From NCBI RefSeq assembly GCF_023517775.1, contig NZ_CP082904.1, forward strand, positions 1,860,001 to 1,924,000: a DNA stretch of 64,000 bases, in the 5' to 3' direction. Numbering within the stretch: the stretch's first letter is position 1; every line of letters starts with the position of its first letter. Positions 51,505 to 60,698 of this stretch are shown piece by piece. This stretch comes from Mixta hanseatica. GTDB taxonomy: Bacteria; Pseudomonadota; Gammaproteobacteria; Enterobacterales; Enterobacteriaceae. The notes below the pieces were generated by a model. It had not been told where the DNA came from, did not search any database, and was given only the letters and a program-made list of their open reading frames with translations. Made by a program: the position numbers and the translations under genes.

Positions 51505-53655
51505 TCAGAAATCGTAACCGACGGTAGCGACCACGGATCGTTCCGCGCCCCAGTAGCAGTTGCCGGTGCCATAACAGGCGGCAACATATTTACGATCGGT
51601 GAGGTTATTTGCTGCGACCTGTACCCATGCGCCTTTCAGCTGGCTATTCCATTCGCCCAGATCGGCTTTCACCGACGCATCAAACAGGGTAACCGACGGC
51701 AGGCGAGTGGTGTTTTCATTATCCGCCCACTGTTTGCCGATATAGCGCACGCCCGCGCCGGTGCTAATACCGTAATCAAATTTGTAATTTGCCCATAGCG
51801 AGGCGATCTGATTCGGCGTTACGTATGGCGTATGGCCATCATTACCGTCAATAGCATCTTTGAAACGTACGCGCGTAACCGAATAGTTGGCGATAGTGCT
51901 GAAGCGCGGCGTAAGCTGATTGCGCGCCTCCAGCTCCAGCCCGCGGGAATGCACTTTCCCGGCTGGCTCGTAGAACGAGGTGTTCACAATGCGGTTGCCG
52001 ACATCTTTTTGCGTCAGATCGTAAACCGCAATGGAGTACATATCAGAGGTACCGCTCGGCTGATACTTCACGCCTGCCTCATACTGCTCGGCGGTGGTCG
52101 GTTTTAACAGATCGCCGTTCGCATCCGGCAGGCTGGAAGGAGTAATCGCCTGGCTGTAGCTGACGTAAGGGGATACGCCATTATCGAAAGCATACAGTAG
52201 CGAGGCGCGGCCGCTAATATGGTCATCGGAACGACGGCGGCTGGTATCCGTCGCGTCGTTAGTGCTTTTCGCCACTAAACGATCGTAACGGCCGGAAAGG
52301 GTCATATGCCACTTATTCCATGCCATATCATCTTGCAGATAGACGCCCGCCTGATGATAACGACGCGTTTGATCATAAGCATACAGGCCAGGCACGCGAG
52401 CGGTGTCTGGATCGTAAGCGGTCTGCCAGAAGCGCGTGCCGCCTTCGCCGGTACGTGCGTTAAGCGGATCAACCCAGGCACTGGCATCCCACAGTTTGTT
52501 ACGATACTGATGGTAATCGGCGCCCAACACCAGCGTATGCTGCACATCGCCGGTGTTGAAATCCGCTTCCAGCTGGTTATCGATAGCAAAAGCGTCCAGC
52601 GATGAGCGCTCGCCAGAATAATAACGATCCAACAGATTACTGTCGCCGCGCCAGCCAATTTGATACACCTGATCTAAATCGACGTTTGAATGGGTATAGC
52701 TGGCATTGGAACGGAAGGCCCAGGTATCGTTGAAGCGATGCGAAAACTCATAGCTGTAGATTTGCTCGCGGCGCTTAAACTGATCGAGCGAGCTTTCGCC
52801 ATCGTAAAAGCCATTACTTAACTTCTTGCCGTTGTGTTCGGTAATGCTGCCTTCGCCCGGCACCGAGCCGTGATAACCGCCGGAAGGATCTTTTTGCAGA
52901 TAGGCCTTCAATAATAAAGAGGTGTCGCTATCCGGCTGCCAGAGCAAAGAAGGGGAAATAGCATAGCGCTCTTCACGCGTATGGTCATACTGCGTATCGC
53001 TATGACGCGTAATACCGGTAATGCGGAACGCCCATTGATCGTTCAGCGCATTGGTGTAATCAAAGGCGGCGCCGGTGGTGGCATTATTCCCCGCCATCAG
53101 ACGGAAATGGCCTTCCTGGGCAAACTGCGGACGTTTTGAGGTCATCATCACCAGCCCGCCCGGTACCGTTTGTCCGTACAGCGCGGAAGAGGGGCCTTTG
53201 ATCACATCGATGCGTTCCAGGAACCAGGGATCAATCTGCAGCGCGTTATAGCTGCCGCCATCGGTCATCAGACGCAGGCCGTCCAGGAAGGTGTTATCGA
53301 CATCGCCGCCGTGGAAGCCGCGCAGGGAAACCGTATCGTAGCGCGTCGCCGCACCGGCAAAGTTAGTAAACACGCCGGAGGAGTAGTTCAGTGCCTGGTT
53401 AACATCCATCGCGCCCTGATCTTCAATCTGCTGACGCGTCACCACCGAAACGGACTGGCCGGTAGTAATCAACGGCTGATCGGTTTTCGTGGCACCTTTA
53501 CTGGTTTTAACGGTATAGCCAGAGGTGGGTGAATCGGCAGTTTCAGCGGGCTGAGCGGTTACCGTCAGCGTCTCTTCCGCCAGCGAAAAACCCGGGACGG
53601 CAAGCGCCAGTGAGCAAAGCAGCGCAGAACGTTTCAGGTTAAAAGGCATTCCCAT
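51505..53655 (-). CDS. foxA: TonB-dependent siderophore receptor, ferrioxamine type (FoxA-like)
   Basis: From ATG 53655 (AAGGGA six bases before) the protein is 716 residues: signal peptide ending near AVPGFSLA, TonB box ETLTVTAQ, plug domain (DQPLITTGQSVSVVTRQQIE; DVIKGPSSALYGQTVPGG), and a 22-strand barrel ending in Phe (ATVGYDF). The paired Cys in VAACYGTGNCYWG near the end occur in FoxA/FhuE/FhuA-type hydroxamate receptors. It imports ferric siderophores across the outer membrane; ferrioxamine is the likely ligand by resemblance only. A Fur box lies about 95 bases upstream. Confidence 0.87.
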   Translation of the reverse strand: MGMPFNLKRSALLCSLALAVPGFSLAEETLTVTAQPAETADSPTSGYTVKTSKGATKTDQPLITTGQSVSVVTRQQIEDQGAMDVNQALNYSSGVFTNFAGAATRYDTVSLRGFHGGDVDNTFLDGLRLMTDGGSYNALQIDPWFLERIDVIKGPSSALYGQTVPGGLVMMTSKRPQFAQEGHFRLMAGNNATTGAAFDYTNALNDQWAFRITGITRHSDTQYDHTREERYAISPSLLWQPDSDTSLLLKAYLQKDPSGGYHGSVPGEGSITEHNGKKLSNGFYDGESSLDQFKRREQIYSYEFSHRFNDTWAFRSNASYTHSNVDLDQVYQIGWRGDSNLLDRYYSGERSSLDAFAIDNQLEADFNTGDVQHTLVLGADYHQYRNKLWDASAWVDPLNARTGEGGTRFWQTAYDPDTARVPGLYAYDQTRRYHQAGVYLQDDMAWNKWHMTLSGRYDRLVAKSTNDATDTSRRRSDDHISGRASLLYAFDNGVSPYVSYSQAITPSSLPDANGDLLKPTTAEQYEAGVKYQPSGTSDMYSIAVYDLTQKDVGNRIVNTSFYEPAGKVHSRGLELEARNQLTPRFSTIANYSVTRVRFKDAIDGNDGHTPYVTPNQIASLWANYKFDYGISTGAGVRYIGKQWADNENTTRLPSVTLFDASVKADLGEWNSQLKGAWVQVAANNLTDRKYVAACYGTGNCYWGAERSVVATVGYDF

Positions 53656-53747
53656 GTGATATCCCTTAAGCAGAATCGAAAAGGCCGCCCGGTTACGGAG
53701 CGCGGCCAGAAGCATTACCGAGATGGCTAAATCATGTAACTGGAAAG

Positions 53748-53766
53748 ACTAATGAGAATTATTATC
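53748..53766. promoter_or_regulatory. Fur box of the siderophore receptor
   Basis: On the minus strand GATAATAATTCTCATTAGT matches the 19-base Fur consensus at 14 positions. It lies in the receptor promoter and predicts iron repression. Confidence 0.75.
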
Positions 53767-53854
53767 TTTATCGATTGCCGATTCAAGATGTAATTTATCT
53801 GAATATTTCCAGATAAACCGTGGGGATTCAGTGGATTAAAAGGGAAGTCAGGTT

Positions 53855-53874
53855 GCCCGGCCAGGCGGCCGGGC
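53855..53874. terminator. Hairpin after the trehalase gene
   Basis: GCCCGGCC and GGCCGGGC, eight perfect base pairs with AGGC between, just beyond the treA stop on the minus strand. A TTTTAAT stretch follows only about 20 bases later, so termination is uncertain. Confidence 0.5.
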
Positions 53875-53882
53875 GGGAAAAG

Positions 53883-55553
53883 TTACTGAGATTTTTTCAT
53901 ATCGCTAACATTATTACAGGTCACATCTTTCGGGCAGTACATATCCATCAGCTTCAGGGTGACGCCGTTAGTCCAGCCAAAGCCATCCTGCAACGGATAT
54001 TCGCCGCCGCCGCCGCCGCCGAGGTTACCTTCCACCACATATTTTTCCACCAGCTTATGCTCGCGGTCATAGGTGGCCTGAACGTTATCAAGGAAGCGCA
54101 TCCCGATATCTTTCGCCAGCGTTTGTTTGCCGTAGTGATTCAGGCCTTCAACGGCGACCCATTGCAGCGGCGCCCAGCCGTTAGGCGCATCCCACTGCTG
54201 GCCGTTATGCACGTTCGTCGTGACCAGACCGCCCGCTTTAACCAGCTGTTTTTCTACCGCAGCGGCGGTTTTCGCCGCCTGATCATCGCTGGCGGCCTGC
54301 ATATAGAGCGGGAACAGCGCGGCAGCAGTCAGCTGCGTACGTACGCTGCTGCGTTTCCAGTCATAGTCGGCATACCAACCGCCTTCCGCATTCCACAGAT
54401 AGCGGTTAATCGCTACCTGACGTTTCTCGGCCAGATCCGCGTAGCGTTGGCTGTCGCTCTGTTTATCGGCGGCTTTGCTGGCGTGCGCCAACGTTTTTTC
54501 CAGATGGAACAGCAGGGCGTTCAGATCGACCGGAACGATCTCTGTGGTGCGGATAGTAGAAAGATCGTTGGGATCGTCAAACCAACGTGAACTGAAGTCC
54601 CATCCGGATGCCGCGCCGGAGCGCAGATCGCGATACAGCTCCGCCTTATTGCGCTGTTTCGCTTTTTCGGCAGTGGCGATGTCATCCATATAAGATTCAG
54701 TACGCGGAACATCACGCGCATCCCAGTAGCGGTTCAGCACGGTGCCATCCTTCAGCTTCACGACGCGCTTGCTGGCGCTGCCGGCCGCTACGCTTTGCGC
54801 GTCCGCCATCCAGTATTGATACTCTTTTTGCAGCTGCGGCAGATATTTACTGTAGGTGCTTTCACCCGCATGCTGCGCCAGTAAATCCACCATCAGGCTG
54901 AAGAACGGCGGCTGCGAACGGCTCAGATAGTAGCTGCGGTTGCCGTTGGGAATATGACCATATTTATCCAGTTCGTGCGCAAAGTTATCCACCATATCCT
55001 GTACGCGATCCCAGTGGCCGCTTTCCGCCAGCCCCAACATGGTGAAATAGCTGTCCCAGTAGTAAATTTCACGGAAACGGCCGCCCGGCACCACATACGG
55101 TTTCGGCAGCGGCAGCAGGGAATCATACTGGTTAACTTTATCGGTAGTGCGCGTCAGCACCGGCCACAGGCCATCGATATGCTCACGCAAGCTTTGGCCG
55201 GCCGGCGGCACGTAGGCTTCACCTTTGGCTGGCAGCGTGAAGTTAGTATCAACAAAGCGGCGCAGATCGAAATTGCGCTGATTTTTTTGCATTTGCCAGT
55301 CGGCCAGAATAGAGGCGGGATTAAATTTCGGCACCGCATCGGCAAAAGTTTTCTGATCCGGGAAGAACTTTGCGGACTGCACTGCATGATAAAGCGGCCC
55401 CAGACGCACATCCGGCGGTTGCGGCGCCTGACTCTGCAGTTGCTGATCGTCCGCTGCCTGCGCATAAAAAGATCCCGTTGCCAGCGCGCCGGTAATCAGC
55501 AAAGGCAATAACAGCGCGCCTTTCCATTGAGAAGGTACGGCCTTTTTCGTCAT
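53883..55553 (-). CDS. treA: Periplasmic alpha,alpha-trehalase
   Basis: The 556-residue protein has a signal peptide (to about residue 33, FYAQA) and glycoside hydrolase family 37 signatures: [15 protein letters not shown] and [13 protein letters not shown], with [15 protein letters not shown] containing the catalytic Asp and a Gly-rich loop [16 protein letters not shown] containing the Glu region. TreA splits trehalose to two glucose molecules in the periplasm, usually under osmotic stress control. Length equals the E. coli enzyme. No trehalose uptake genes are adjacent. Confidence 0.95.
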   Translation of the reverse strand: MTKKAVPSQWKGALLLPLLITGALATGSFYAQAADDQQLQSQAPQPPDVRLGPLYHAVQSAKFFPDQKTFADAVPKFNPASILADWQMQKNQRNFDLRRFVDTNFTLPAKGEAYVPPAGQSLREHIDGLWPVLTRTTDKVNQYDSLLPLPKPYVVPGGRFREIYYWDSYFTMLGLAESGHWDRVQDMVDNFAHELDKYGHIPNGNRSYYLSRSQPPFFSLMVDLLAQHAGESTYSKYLPQLQKEYQYWMADAQSVAAGSASKRVVKLKDGTVLNRYWDARDVPRTESYMDDIATAEKAKQRNKAELYRDLRSGAASGWDFSSRWFDDPNDLSTIRTTEIVPVDLNALLFHLEKTLAHASKAADKQSDSQRYADLAEKRQVAINRYLWNAEGGWYADYDWKRSSVRTQLTAAALFPLYMQAASDDQAAKTAAAVEKQLVKAGGLVTTNVHNGQQWDAPNGWAPLQWVAVEGLNHYGKQTLAKDIGMRFLDNVQATYDREHKLVEKYVVEGNLGGGGGGEYPLQDGFGWTNGVTLKLMDMYCPKDVTCNNVSDMKKSQ

Positions 55554-55853
55554 CAGTATTCTCCTTGTCCAGACCAGACATGATCTGTAAGTGTTTGACC
55601 ATTCAAAAAACTTTAGACGAAATTAAATAATTTGCCTGGCGTGAAGTCGGGAAATGTGAGTTGGATTAGGCTTTTACCTGCGCTACCGCCTTATTTCATC
55701 TGAGCGCTGTTATGTGGCTGTTCGGCGACGTCATGCGTTAACCATTGCGTTAATAACCAGTTGATTTTAAGTCTGTTAAAGGTTAAAAATTCTTATCTAT
55801 TAGAGAGTTCCAGGGTGATTTTTTAGCTAAAACCCGCGCTTTTGGAGAAAGAG
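55554..55853. other. Divergent promoter region, treA / LysE remnant
   Basis: 300 bases with a moderately AT-rich centre. TTGGAGAAAGAG is the ribosome binding site of the LysE remnant. I see no further gene, RNA or convincing operator. Confidence 0.4.
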
Positions 55854-56367
55854 ATGTCTGTCACGGATGCGCTTCTTGCCTATTCTTTTGCTGCCTTACT
55901 TCTGACGCTGACGCCAGGGCTTGATACCGCGCTTATCTTACGTACCGCAACCGTTGAAAGCAGGAAAAAAGCGTTTCATGCGGCGCTGGGGATCAATACC
56001 GGCTGCTTTATCTGGGGAGCGCTGGTGGCTTTTGGCCTGGGGGCGCTGCTGGCAGCGTCTGAACTGGGTTATAACCTGCTTAAATGGTGCGGCGCAGCTT
56101 ATCTGTGTTGGTTAGGCTTACAGTTAATCCTTAAGCCGCGCAGGCAATTAGATATTCGCCAGACTGCGCATCCGTCCTCAACGAATTGGTTTATAAAAGG
56201 TATCGATTCATATCGTTATCGGTACGCTCTGGTCATCGTTGCTGATTACTGGCACGCGTTTCGCCCCCGGCTTATTAAAAAAATCGTTATTCGTTCAGTG
56301 GATGGATCGCGTTACGGGCGGCGTTTTCCTGTTGTTTGCCGCCAGGCTGGCGTTGAGCAACCGATAA
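55854..56367 (+). pseudogene. LysE family exporter, internally deleted
   Basis: The first 118 or so codons from ATG 55854 encode a normal LysE/RhtB N terminus (MSVTDALLAYSFAALLLTLT; PGLDTALILRT; then STNWFIKGI). After about 56203 the sequence jumps, and a different frame from about 56221 encodes the family's C terminus (GTLWSSLLITGTRFAPGLLK; WMDRVTGGVFLLFAARLAL) ending in TAA at 56365-56367. Some 45-50 residues in the middle are missing. The first frame happens to stay open to 56465, but its tail is not LysE-like. Confidence 0.8.
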
Positions 56368-56427
56368 TCCTGCAACGAGTTGTGCCGGATAGCACGTTTA
56401 AAAGAGTAATAATGAAAGGAGCAAGAA

Positions 56428-56739
56428 ATGATCGTCAGAACATGGCACGGATGTGTTCCGCTTAAATATGCTGAAGGTTTTGCCAGACATTTGGAAAAAA
56501 CCGGGGTTGAGCATTCAAAAGGAACGCCAGGAAATCAGGGGGCGTATGTTCGTCGGGAAACCCAGGGAGAATGGGAACATTTCTTTCTGGCCACCTACTG
56601 GGAAGATCTGAAAGCAGTCAAAGCATTTGCCGGAGAAGAATACCAGGTTGCGGTCACTTATCCTGATGACGAGCAGTTCGAACTGCTTTCCGATCCTTAC
56701 GTTTTTCAACATACCGTTCAGTCAGTTTCCGCTCTGTAG
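56428..56739 (+). CDS. Antibiotic biosynthesis monooxygenase-like protein
   Basis: The 103-residue protein begins MIVRTWHGCVPLKYAEGF, with the ferredoxin-like ABM pattern (GNQGAYVRRETQGEWEHFFL; TYWEDLKAVKAFAG). ABM proteins are small dimeric oxygenases or haem-degrading and quinol-type enzymes; the catalytic details vary, so the role is open. AAAGGAGCAAGAA precedes the ATG. Together with the cupin gene 133 bases downstream and Hmp it lies in a co-directional group. Confidence 0.75.
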   Translation: MIVRTWHGCVPLKYAEGFARHLEKTGVEHSKGTPGNQGAYVRRETQGEWEHFFLATYWEDLKAVKAFAGEEYQVAVTYPDDEQFELLSDPYVFQHTVQSVSAL

Positions 56740-56872
56740 GGCGTTATGTTTGCCAGCCGTGCCGTTTCTCGTGGCTGGCTTTGCCCGCATGATTCTTTGC
56801 TCTGCCAGGCCAATGACGCATCACCAGCCTGGCGCGCTATAAACGTCGCTTAACCCGTATAAGAGAGAACCC

Positions 56873-57217
56873 ATGATTTCCAGTGAAAACGCAGAGCACT
56901 ATATCTGGGGTGAAAAGTGCGATGGATGGTATCTGGTAAATCGGCAGGATATGCTGATTATTCATGAGAAAATGCCGCCGGGCACCCAGGAAAAACGCCA
57001 TTACCACTCCGTTTCCAGACAGTTTTTCTTTGTTCTTGAAGGCATTCTGACCATGGAACTGGCGGGGGAAATGCAGGAAATCGGTGCCAGACAGGGCATA
57101 GAAATTCCGCCTGGCGCGAAGCATCAGGCCCGAAACAGTTCTGATGCCGCCGTGGAGTTTATTGTTATTTCTCACCCCACCACGCGGGGCGATCGTTCAG
57201 ACCTGACCGAAGGTTGA
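56873..57217 (+). CDS. Cupin domain protein
   Basis: 114 residues with one cupin barrel: EKMPPGTQEKRHYHSVSRQF is motif 1 with the His-x-His, and GARQGIEIPPGAKHQARNSS motif 2 with the third His. It has no signal peptide. Single-domain cupins of this type include metal-dependent isomerases and dioxygenases; nothing in the sequence picks one. It is unlike the cupin at 13145 and is not a duplicate of it. CGTATAAGAGAGAACCC lies before the start. Confidence 0.78.
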   Translation: MISSENAEHYIWGEKCDGWYLVNRQDMLIIHEKMPPGTQEKRHYHSVSRQFFFVLEGILTMELAGEMQEIGARQGIEIPPGAKHQARNSSDAAVEFIVISHPTTRGDRSDLTEG

Positions 57218-57370
57218 TGCTCATCATCAAAGGCGGTTACGCGCCGGTTATGCTTTACATGCAAGGGGTGGTGATAATTCTTTTCTCGCGCAGCGCCATT
57301 CTTTATCGCCTGCGGCAGCTAAGCAATGAACTAAACCGCAGCATGCTTACAGGATCTATATTTAAAACAG

Positions 57371-57388
57371 CGTGCCCGGAAGGGCACG
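57371..57388 (+). promoter_or_regulatory. Hairpin with GGAA tetraloop in hmp leader
   Basis: CGTGCCC (57371-57377), GGAA, GGGCACG (57382-57388): a seven-base stem with a GNRA loop, 46 bases before the hmp start. It could be a terminator of the upstream unit, although no T run follows at once, or structure in the hmp leader. Confidence 0.45.
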
Positions 57389-57434
57389 GGGTCACTTTTA
57401 TCGTTGGAAGAGCTGAAAGCAATGTGAGGCAACT

Positions 57435-58718
57435 ATGTTAAGTGAAAGGCAAAAAGAGCGGGTAAGGGCCACGGTACCGGTACTGAAAGAGAACGGCGAA
57501 GCTTTAACCGATTATTTTTATAAACGCATGTTAAAAAATAATCCTCGCCTGAAAGAAACGTTCAACATGGGCCATCAACGCAGCGGTGCTCAGGCGAAAG
57601 CGCTGGCGGGCGCAGTACTGGCCTATGCGGAAAATATTGACGATCCGTCAGTATTAATGCCGGTTGTTGAGCTCATTTGCCATAAACATGTCAGCCTGAA
57701 TATACAATCCCCGGATTACAATATTGTTGGTGAGAATTTACTGCATTCGATCAGTGAGGTGCTTAACATCCCGATGGATGATGAGCTGATCACCGCCTGG
57801 GGTGTAGCTTATCAACAGCTGGCTGATATTTTTATTGCAACTGAAAATCAACTGTACGATGAGCGCAAAAACAGCACAGGAAGCTGGGTAGGCTGGCGCA
57901 ACTTTGTCGTAGATAAAAAAGTGAAAGAGAGCAGTGAGATTACCTCTTTTTATCTGGTGCCGCAGGATGGCGGGGCGCTGCCTTCCTATAAGCCCGGACA
58001 ATATATCACCTTGCGCGTAGAAGTGCCGGCGCTGGGAATTAAACAACCCCGACAGTATAGTTTGTCCAGCAGCCCTGAGGATGCTTATTTGCGTATATCG
58101 GTTAAGCGCGAAGATGCCCGTACAGAGGGACAGGATCCGGGCTATGTCTCCTCTACGCTGCATGATCATATTGATGAAGGCAGCGTGGTTGAGCTCAGCG
58201 CGCCGGCAGGAAACTTTTATCTGCTCAACCCAGATACCACCAATGTGTTAATCAGCGCGGGCGTGGGGCTGACGCCGATGATCTCTATGGTTAATCATTT
58301 GTTGGCTGAACACGCCGATCCGAATGTTAATCCTGCGCTACGTGAAGGAACCCAATCTGGTTCTGAAACGGCTTCGGCGTTAAAAAAAGATATCTATTTT
58401 ATCCATGCTGCCCGCAGTTCTGAGGTGCATGCGCTGCGTAAGGAACTGGAAAACCTGGCCAGCGCGAACCCGAATCTGCATCTTTTTATCGCCTATGAAA
58501 ATGTAAAAGAGAGTGAGGTAGCGGGGAAAGATTATCATATGCAGGGCAGGCTGGATTTAAACGCGCTGCCTGCTGAATATCTGCCGAAAGAAGCAGACTA
58601 TTATTTATGCGGACCGATCCCGTTTATGCAGGAGCAGTATCGCGCCCTGATTGCGCTGGGCATCCCGCAAGAAAAAATATATAGCGAGGCCTTCGGCACT
58701 GGCGGGCTGCACTTATAG
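57435..58718 (+). CDS. hmp: Flavohaemoglobin, NO dioxygenase
   Basis: 427 residues. The globin domain (1-140) has Tyr29 and Gln53 in the distal pocket and proximal His85 in CHKHVSL. The FAD domain has RQYSLSS (206-212), and the NAD domain GVGLTPMISM and YYLCGP. Hmp turns nitric oxide into nitrate using oxygen and NAD(P)H in the cytoplasm. The enzyme is about 30 residues longer than E. coli Hmp (396): a polar insertion at about 293-318 lies between the first NAD-domain strand-helix and IYFIHAARSSEVHAL. GTGAGGCAACT precedes the start. Confidence 0.92.
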   Translation: MLSERQKERVRATVPVLKENGEALTDYFYKRMLKNNPRLKETFNMGHQRSGAQAKALAGAVLAYAENIDDPSVLMPVVELICHKHVSLNIQSPDYNIVGENLLHSISEVLNIPMDDELITAWGVAYQQLADIFIATENQLYDERKNSTGSWVGWRNFVVDKKVKESSEITSFYLVPQDGGALPSYKPGQYITLRVEVPALGIKQPRQYSLSSSPEDAYLRISVKREDARTEGQDPGYVSSTLHDHIDEGSVVELSAPAGNFYLLNPDTTNVLISAGVGLTPMISMVNHLLAEHADPNVNPALREGTQSGSETASALKKDIYFIHAARSSEVHALRKELENLASANPNLHLFIAYENVKESEVAGKDYHMQGRLDLNALPAEYLPKEADYYLCGPIPFMQEQYRALIALGIPQEKIYSEAFGTGGLHL

Positions 58719-58762
58719 CGGCGGGGCTTCTCATCGCCCCTCTTGTCGTGCGTTATGCAAAT

Positions 58763-58794
58763 AAAAAAGCCTGAACTTTCGCTCAGGCTCTTTC
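58763..58794. terminator. Terminator between hmp and tRNA-Ser
   Basis: AGCCTGA (58768-58774) and TCAGGCT (58783-58789) form a stem. On the minus strand TTTTTT follows, ending the tRNA transcript; on the plus strand CTTTC follows hmp. Confidence 0.82.
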
Positions 58795-58802
58795 ATAGAA
58801 TA

Positions 58803-58890
58803 TGGCGGTGAGAGGGGGATTCGAACCCCCGATACGTTGCCGTATACACACTTTCCAGGCGTGCTCCTTCAGCCACTCGGACACCTCACC
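58803..58890 (-). tRNA. serX: tRNA-Ser (anticodon GGA)
   Basis: The 88-base gene on the minus strand starts GGTGAGGTGTCCGAGTGGCT and ends with encoded CCA. The anticodon loop reads CTGGAAA with GGA, and a long class II variable arm (TATACGGCAACGTAT region) identifies serine. It follows the E. coli tRNA-Ser(GGA) closely; its acceptor stem has a G-U pair at the inner end. Its place next to ghrA matches serX in E. coli. Confidence 0.97.
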
Positions 58891-59122
58891 ATATTGTCGT
58901 CAACAGGCACACTGCTGACCGGCGCTAATGTAGGGATTTTACGGCAGCGCGTCAACCAACTTTCTGCGTTAAATGATGCGTTTAGTCAGTTTTAAACCAC
59001 TTCGGCGCGAAAGTAAGCGAAAAGATAACGAATGCACCCCAATAACACAAATCAGACTGCATAACCGCCACAGAAGATGCATACTAATGCGCAATATATG
59101 CTTAAAAATCACTGAGGTCAGC

Positions 59123-60592
59123 TTGAACAATCCAACCAAAGCGCAACCACAGGGGATCCCGGCTGGATCCGGGGCGCTATTCTTTATTCAAATTTTTGCC
59201 ACGCTCGGTTTCGCCGTACTCTATTCTACGCTGGTGCTGTATGCCACCAAACGCCTCGGCTTCAGCGAAGCGCAGGCAAACGCCACGATGGGCGTTTTCG
59301 GCGCGTTTAACTATGGCCTGCACCTGTTTGGCGGCTATCTGGGCGGGCGCTTCCTCAGTAACCGTAATCTGTTCGTATTAGGCATGATATTGCAGGTAGC
59401 GGGCTGCTGGGTGCTGTCGGGAGAGAGCGCGCAGGGGCTTTACTGGGGACTGGCGATGTTCCTCACCGGCAGCGGCCTGAACGTCACCTGTATTAATATG
59501 ATGCTCACTCAGCGCTTTGCTCCGGATGACCAGCGTCGCGAAAGCGCGTTTTTGTGGAACTATGCCGGAATGAATCTCGGGTTCTTTATCGGCTTTACCG
59601 GCGCCGGCTATTTCCAGCTTGGTGAGCATTATCAGGCGCTGTTCCTGTTTGCTACCGTGGGCAACGCGCTGGCCATTATCATCAGCCTGCTGCGCTGGAA
59701 AATCCTTGCGGATATCGATACGCCGCTGCTGCATGCCAGCCCGCGTCAGTATCGGTTGCGGATGTTGATCGGTCTGGCGGTGCTGGTGGTGCTGGTGCCG
59801 GTGATTCGCATCATGCTGACGCACGCCGATTTTACCGGCTCTTTTGTTATTGCGCTGGGCGGCCTGATCTTTCTGCTGCTCTGTATTACCACGCTACGCC
59901 ACCGGCCGCGTCACGAACAGCGCCGTATGACGGCTTACCTGCTGCTGGCACTGGGTTCGCTGGTGTTCTGGATGCTGTACCAGCTGGCGCCAATGGGGCT
60001 GATGCTCTTCGTTGAACATAATATTAACCTCAACGTCTGGGGAATACGCGTTGCTCCGCAGTGGGTGCAAAACATCAATACGCTGGTGATTGTTATCGGT
60101 GGGCCGCTGCTGGCCGTCGCCTTTAACCGCCTGCGTCAGCGCGGCTGGCGCATTGATATTCCGCTGCAGTTTGCCTGCTCGCTGTTCTGTATTGGCCTGG
60201 GCATGCTGGTGCTGCCGCTGGGCATTACGCTGGCGGGCGACGACGGGATGGTGGCCTTTAAATGGATTTTCTTCAGCTATCTGTTGCAAAGCATCGGCGA
60301 GCTGCTGATTTCACCCATCGGCTACGCAATGATCGGCAAGCTGGCGCCGACGCGCTATCAGGGCATTATGATGGGCTGCTGGATGATGGTCACCGGGGTG
60401 GCATCGGTACTGGCGGGCTATGTTTCCGCCCTGATGCCGGAAAACAGCGGCAGCAGCGCGCTGTTAACCAACCCTGGCTACAGCCATATCTTTAACCTGC
60501 TGGGTTGGGGAGCGGCGGCGGTCGGTCTGGCGATGCTGTTCCTGATGCCATTGCTGCGCAGATTGATTCAGTCTGACGCGCCGCAGGTATAA
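59123..60592 (+). CDS. POT/PTR family peptide transporter, atypical N terminus
   Basis: TTG 59123 with GAGGTC seven bases ahead begins MNNPTKAQPQGIPAG and a protein of 489 residues with about 14 helices. The family is recognisable by the length and by GELLISPIGYAMIGKLAP in helix 10. In typical POT transporters helix 1 has ExxERFxYY, needed for proton coupling; here that region reads FFIQIFATLGFAVLYSTLVL with neither Glu nor Arg. It may therefore be a POT relative with different coupling or substrate. The frame extends to 58973 without a good start. Confidence 0.82.
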   Translation: MNNPTKAQPQGIPAGSGALFFIQIFATLGFAVLYSTLVLYATKRLGFSEAQANATMGVFGAFNYGLHLFGGYLGGRFLSNRNLFVLGMILQVAGCWVLSGESAQGLYWGLAMFLTGSGLNVTCINMMLTQRFAPDDQRRESAFLWNYAGMNLGFFIGFTGAGYFQLGEHYQALFLFATVGNALAIIISLLRWKILADIDTPLLHASPRQYRLRMLIGLAVLVVLVPVIRIMLTHADFTGSFVIALGGLIFLLLCITTLRHRPRHEQRRMTAYLLLALGSLVFWMLYQLAPMGLMLFVEHNINLNVWGIRVAPQWVQNINTLVIVIGGPLLAVAFNRLRQRGWRIDIPLQFACSLFCIGLGMLVLPLGITLAGDDGMVAFKWIFFSYLLQSIGELLISPIGYAMIGKLAPTRYQGIMMGCWMMVTGVASVLAGYVSALMPENSGSSALLTNPGYSHIFNLLGWGAAAVGLAMLFLMPLLRRLIQSDAPQV

Positions 60593-60601
60593 TTTTTCTC
60601 A

Positions 60602-60623
60602 GGCCCGCACGCTGCGGCGGGCC
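60602..60623 (+). terminator. Weak hairpin after the POT gene
   Basis: GGCCCGC and GCGGGCC, seven base pairs around eight bases, just after the stop codon. A T run occurs only ten bases later, so this is a weak candidate. Confidence 0.45.
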
Positions 60624-60698
60624 GAATCCTGCATTTTTTTCTTGCCAGCGCCTCTGATTTCCCCGAGCCTTGGGTGAAATAAAAACAACGGAGGCACT

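Noticed and set aside
54001..54020. Triplet repeat of CCG type
   Set aside because: It encodes the Gly-rich loop known in trehalases and is not a separate repeat element.
53820..54590. 256-codon frame opposite treA
   Set aside because: Lies antisense to a certain trehalase gene; the product has no recognisable pattern.
56206..56465. Extension of the LysE frame to 56465 as a whole 207-codon gene
   Set aside because: The tail in this frame is not LysE-like, whereas the true LysE C terminus is readable in another frame and ends at 56367.
57340..57434. Possible NsrR site before hmp
   Set aside because: The AT-rich stretch GGATCTATATTTAAAAC only partly fits the NsrR consensus and lacks the second half site.
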